From the NCBI GenBank assembly GCA_003415625.1, contig PYIU01000008.1, forward strand, positions 2,666,001-2,730,000: DNA of 64,000 bases. Direction: 5' to 3'. The first letter of the stretch is position 1, and every line of letters begins with the position of its first letter. Position numbers and translations under genes: made by a program. Positions 63,012-64,000 of this stretch are shown here, piece by piece. The stretch comes from Aquanectria penicillioides. Taxonomy: Eukaryota; Ascomycota; Sordariomycetes; Hypocreales; Nectriaceae. The notes under the pieces were generated by a model. The model did not search any database. It was given only the letters and a program-made list of their open reading frames with translations, and was not told the DNA's origin.

Positions 63012-63380
63012 TGTTGGATTGAAGACCTATAGTCTAGAATAGCTGGTTGTACTGTAATATAAGTAAGGCGACCTTACACTTTTGGCGCAGTCGGCTATTC
63101 AACAATTAACAGTCAGATACGCGCTCAGCGCTGAATTGGGAAGGTCGCGGGTTCGATTCCCGCCTTCACGCACTCAATAACCCGATCAGATATAAGAACC
63201 GGGTAGCCTAAATAAAGGATCATAATCTCCGGGTCCGGCAGTATGATTAGTCCAGCTAGACCCCTATAGGTCCTAGCTGAAGGGGCGTGTTGGATTGGAG
63301 ATCTATAGTCTAGAATAGCTAGTTGTACTATAATATAAGTAAGGCGACCTTACACTTTTAGCGCAGTCGGCTATTCAACA
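63012..63380 (+). mobile_element. TRIM: 369 bp miniature LTR retrotransposon with tRNA-like core
   Basis: Two 93 bp direct repeats (63012-63104 and 63288-63380) both start TGTTGG and end CAACA, the classic inverted LTR termini. A 5 bp TSD, atagt, lies at 63007-63011 and 63381-63385. The 183 bp interior codes for nothing. A purine tract (gaaggggcg) sits right before the 3' LTR. No standard primer-binding site starts after the 5' LTR (attaacagtcag). The LTRs differ at five sites, all transitions; three are TpG in the 5' LTR and TpA in the 3' LTR, as RIP would leave. The interior contains a perfect pol III B box and T-arm. It is non-autonomous and has to borrow enzymes. The orientation is set by the polypurine tract. 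Confidence 0.93.
63083..63160 (+). promoter_or_regulatory. tRNA-like pol III A and B boxes spanning TRIM LTR and interior
   Basis: An A box, tggcgcagtcgg (about 63083-63094), is inside the 5' LTR. A B box, ggttcgattcc (63150-63160), is in the interior, within a good T-arm (gcggg, ttcgatt, cccgc). The phrase ggcgcagtcgg followed later by aaggtcgcgggttcgattcc resembles a tRNA-Met or tRNA-Lys body, but the spacing is stretched to about 56 bp between boxes. I see no acceptor stem, so it is not a tRNA gene. The A box is also present in the 3' LTR (tagcgcagtcgg). Confidence 0.7.
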
Positions 63381-63385
63381 ATAGT

Positions 63386-64000
63386 AAATAGTTCCAGACT
63401 AAATGGCTTTAATTATATACCACTTAACTCTATCTAGCATCCTTTTTATAGAGCTTTAAAATAAGGTATATCTATACTTATTGCATTATAGTGCATTAAG
63501 CGCTATAATATCTACTAAATAGTAAAGTTAATTAAGGGGGAGGCTAAAGGATATAGTAGTATAGAGATCTTTACTCTAAAGGCATGCATTTATTAGGCTA
63601 TATAATATAAAGATATTTTAATTAAATTCAATTTAATAAATACTATTAATATTCTTTTGCTATTTTATAATCTATTTATAGAATAGATTAAAATAGAAGG
63701 GCTATATAAAAGAATAATAGATATTACTAAAATTAATAAAATATATATTATTATTTTTAAACTGCTTAATAGTAAACTCTTTTAGGTTTATACTATTAAG
63801 CTTAAACTCTTTTTTTTATACTTTTAAATAGCCCTATCTATAAGCCTAATATTTTTTAAATAGCTTTACTTCTATTAAATAGCCCTTTTAGCGCTTATAT
63901 AATAGTAATATTTATAGCTAATGCATTAATTATTAATAAAATATTATATATAGCTAGTATAAAAGTCTTTAATAAAGCTAAATAGCTCTTAATGCTATAG
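63386..64000. other. AT-rich RIP-mutated sequence, no gene
   Basis: No open frame of note and no similarity seen to the other elements in this window. Confidence 0.5.

Overview
This window looks like an AT-rich, transposon-packed heterochromatic block of a filamentous ascomycete (Pezizomycotina) genome. CpA and TpG are stripped out and replaced by TpA almost everywhere. Frames that still read as gag, reverse transcriptase or integrase are broken almost only by TAA and TAG, the products of CAA, CAG and TGG. That is the signature of repeat-induced point mutation (RIP). I could not identify the species and found no clear housekeeping gene. Nearly everything is retrotransposon, and the interest lies in the nesting order, which target-site duplications (TSDs) and empty sites let one read.

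Left stack (1-29.3 kb). Five retroelements, all on the minus strand, lie one inside another. Copia-B (about 29.3 to 24.75 kb) is broken in RNase H by Copia-A. Copia-A is broken in gag by Gypsy-B. Gypsy-B is broken in integrase by Gypsy-A (from 17372, running off the left edge). Gypsy-A is broken in its 5' leader by a 6.7 kb LINE (9290-16010). Only the 5' portion of each host element is in the window.

Middle (29.3-33.7 kb). A partly unmutated island holds one open 195-codon frame of unknown function and two diverged copies of an unrecognised segment.

Right stack (33.7-53.8 kb). A second Gypsy-A copy runs in the opposite direction (33727-53764), so the two copies face each other 5' to 5'. It carries four insertions, each with a TSD: a Mutator-like DNA transposon remnant in the 5' LTR, a tRNA-derived SINE, a full-length Copia-A, and a solo Gypsy-A LTR. 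Removing them leaves an element of about 12.4 kb with 383 bp LTRs and roughly 4.8 kb of unexplained sequence after integrase.

Right flank (53.8-64 kb). This less mutated region has a decayed minus-strand gene with a tandem duplication, a 13 bp minisatellite, a decayed lysine-rich gene, another solo Gypsy-A LTR, and an intact 369 bp TRIM (miniature LTR element) with a tRNA-like pol III promoter spanning its LTR and internal region.

How the parts relate: the SINE and the LINE share their 3' ends, which suggests the LINE machinery moved the SINE. The SINE, the TRIM and the MULE are much less RIP-mutated than the elements around them, so they arrived later or escaped detection by being short or rare.
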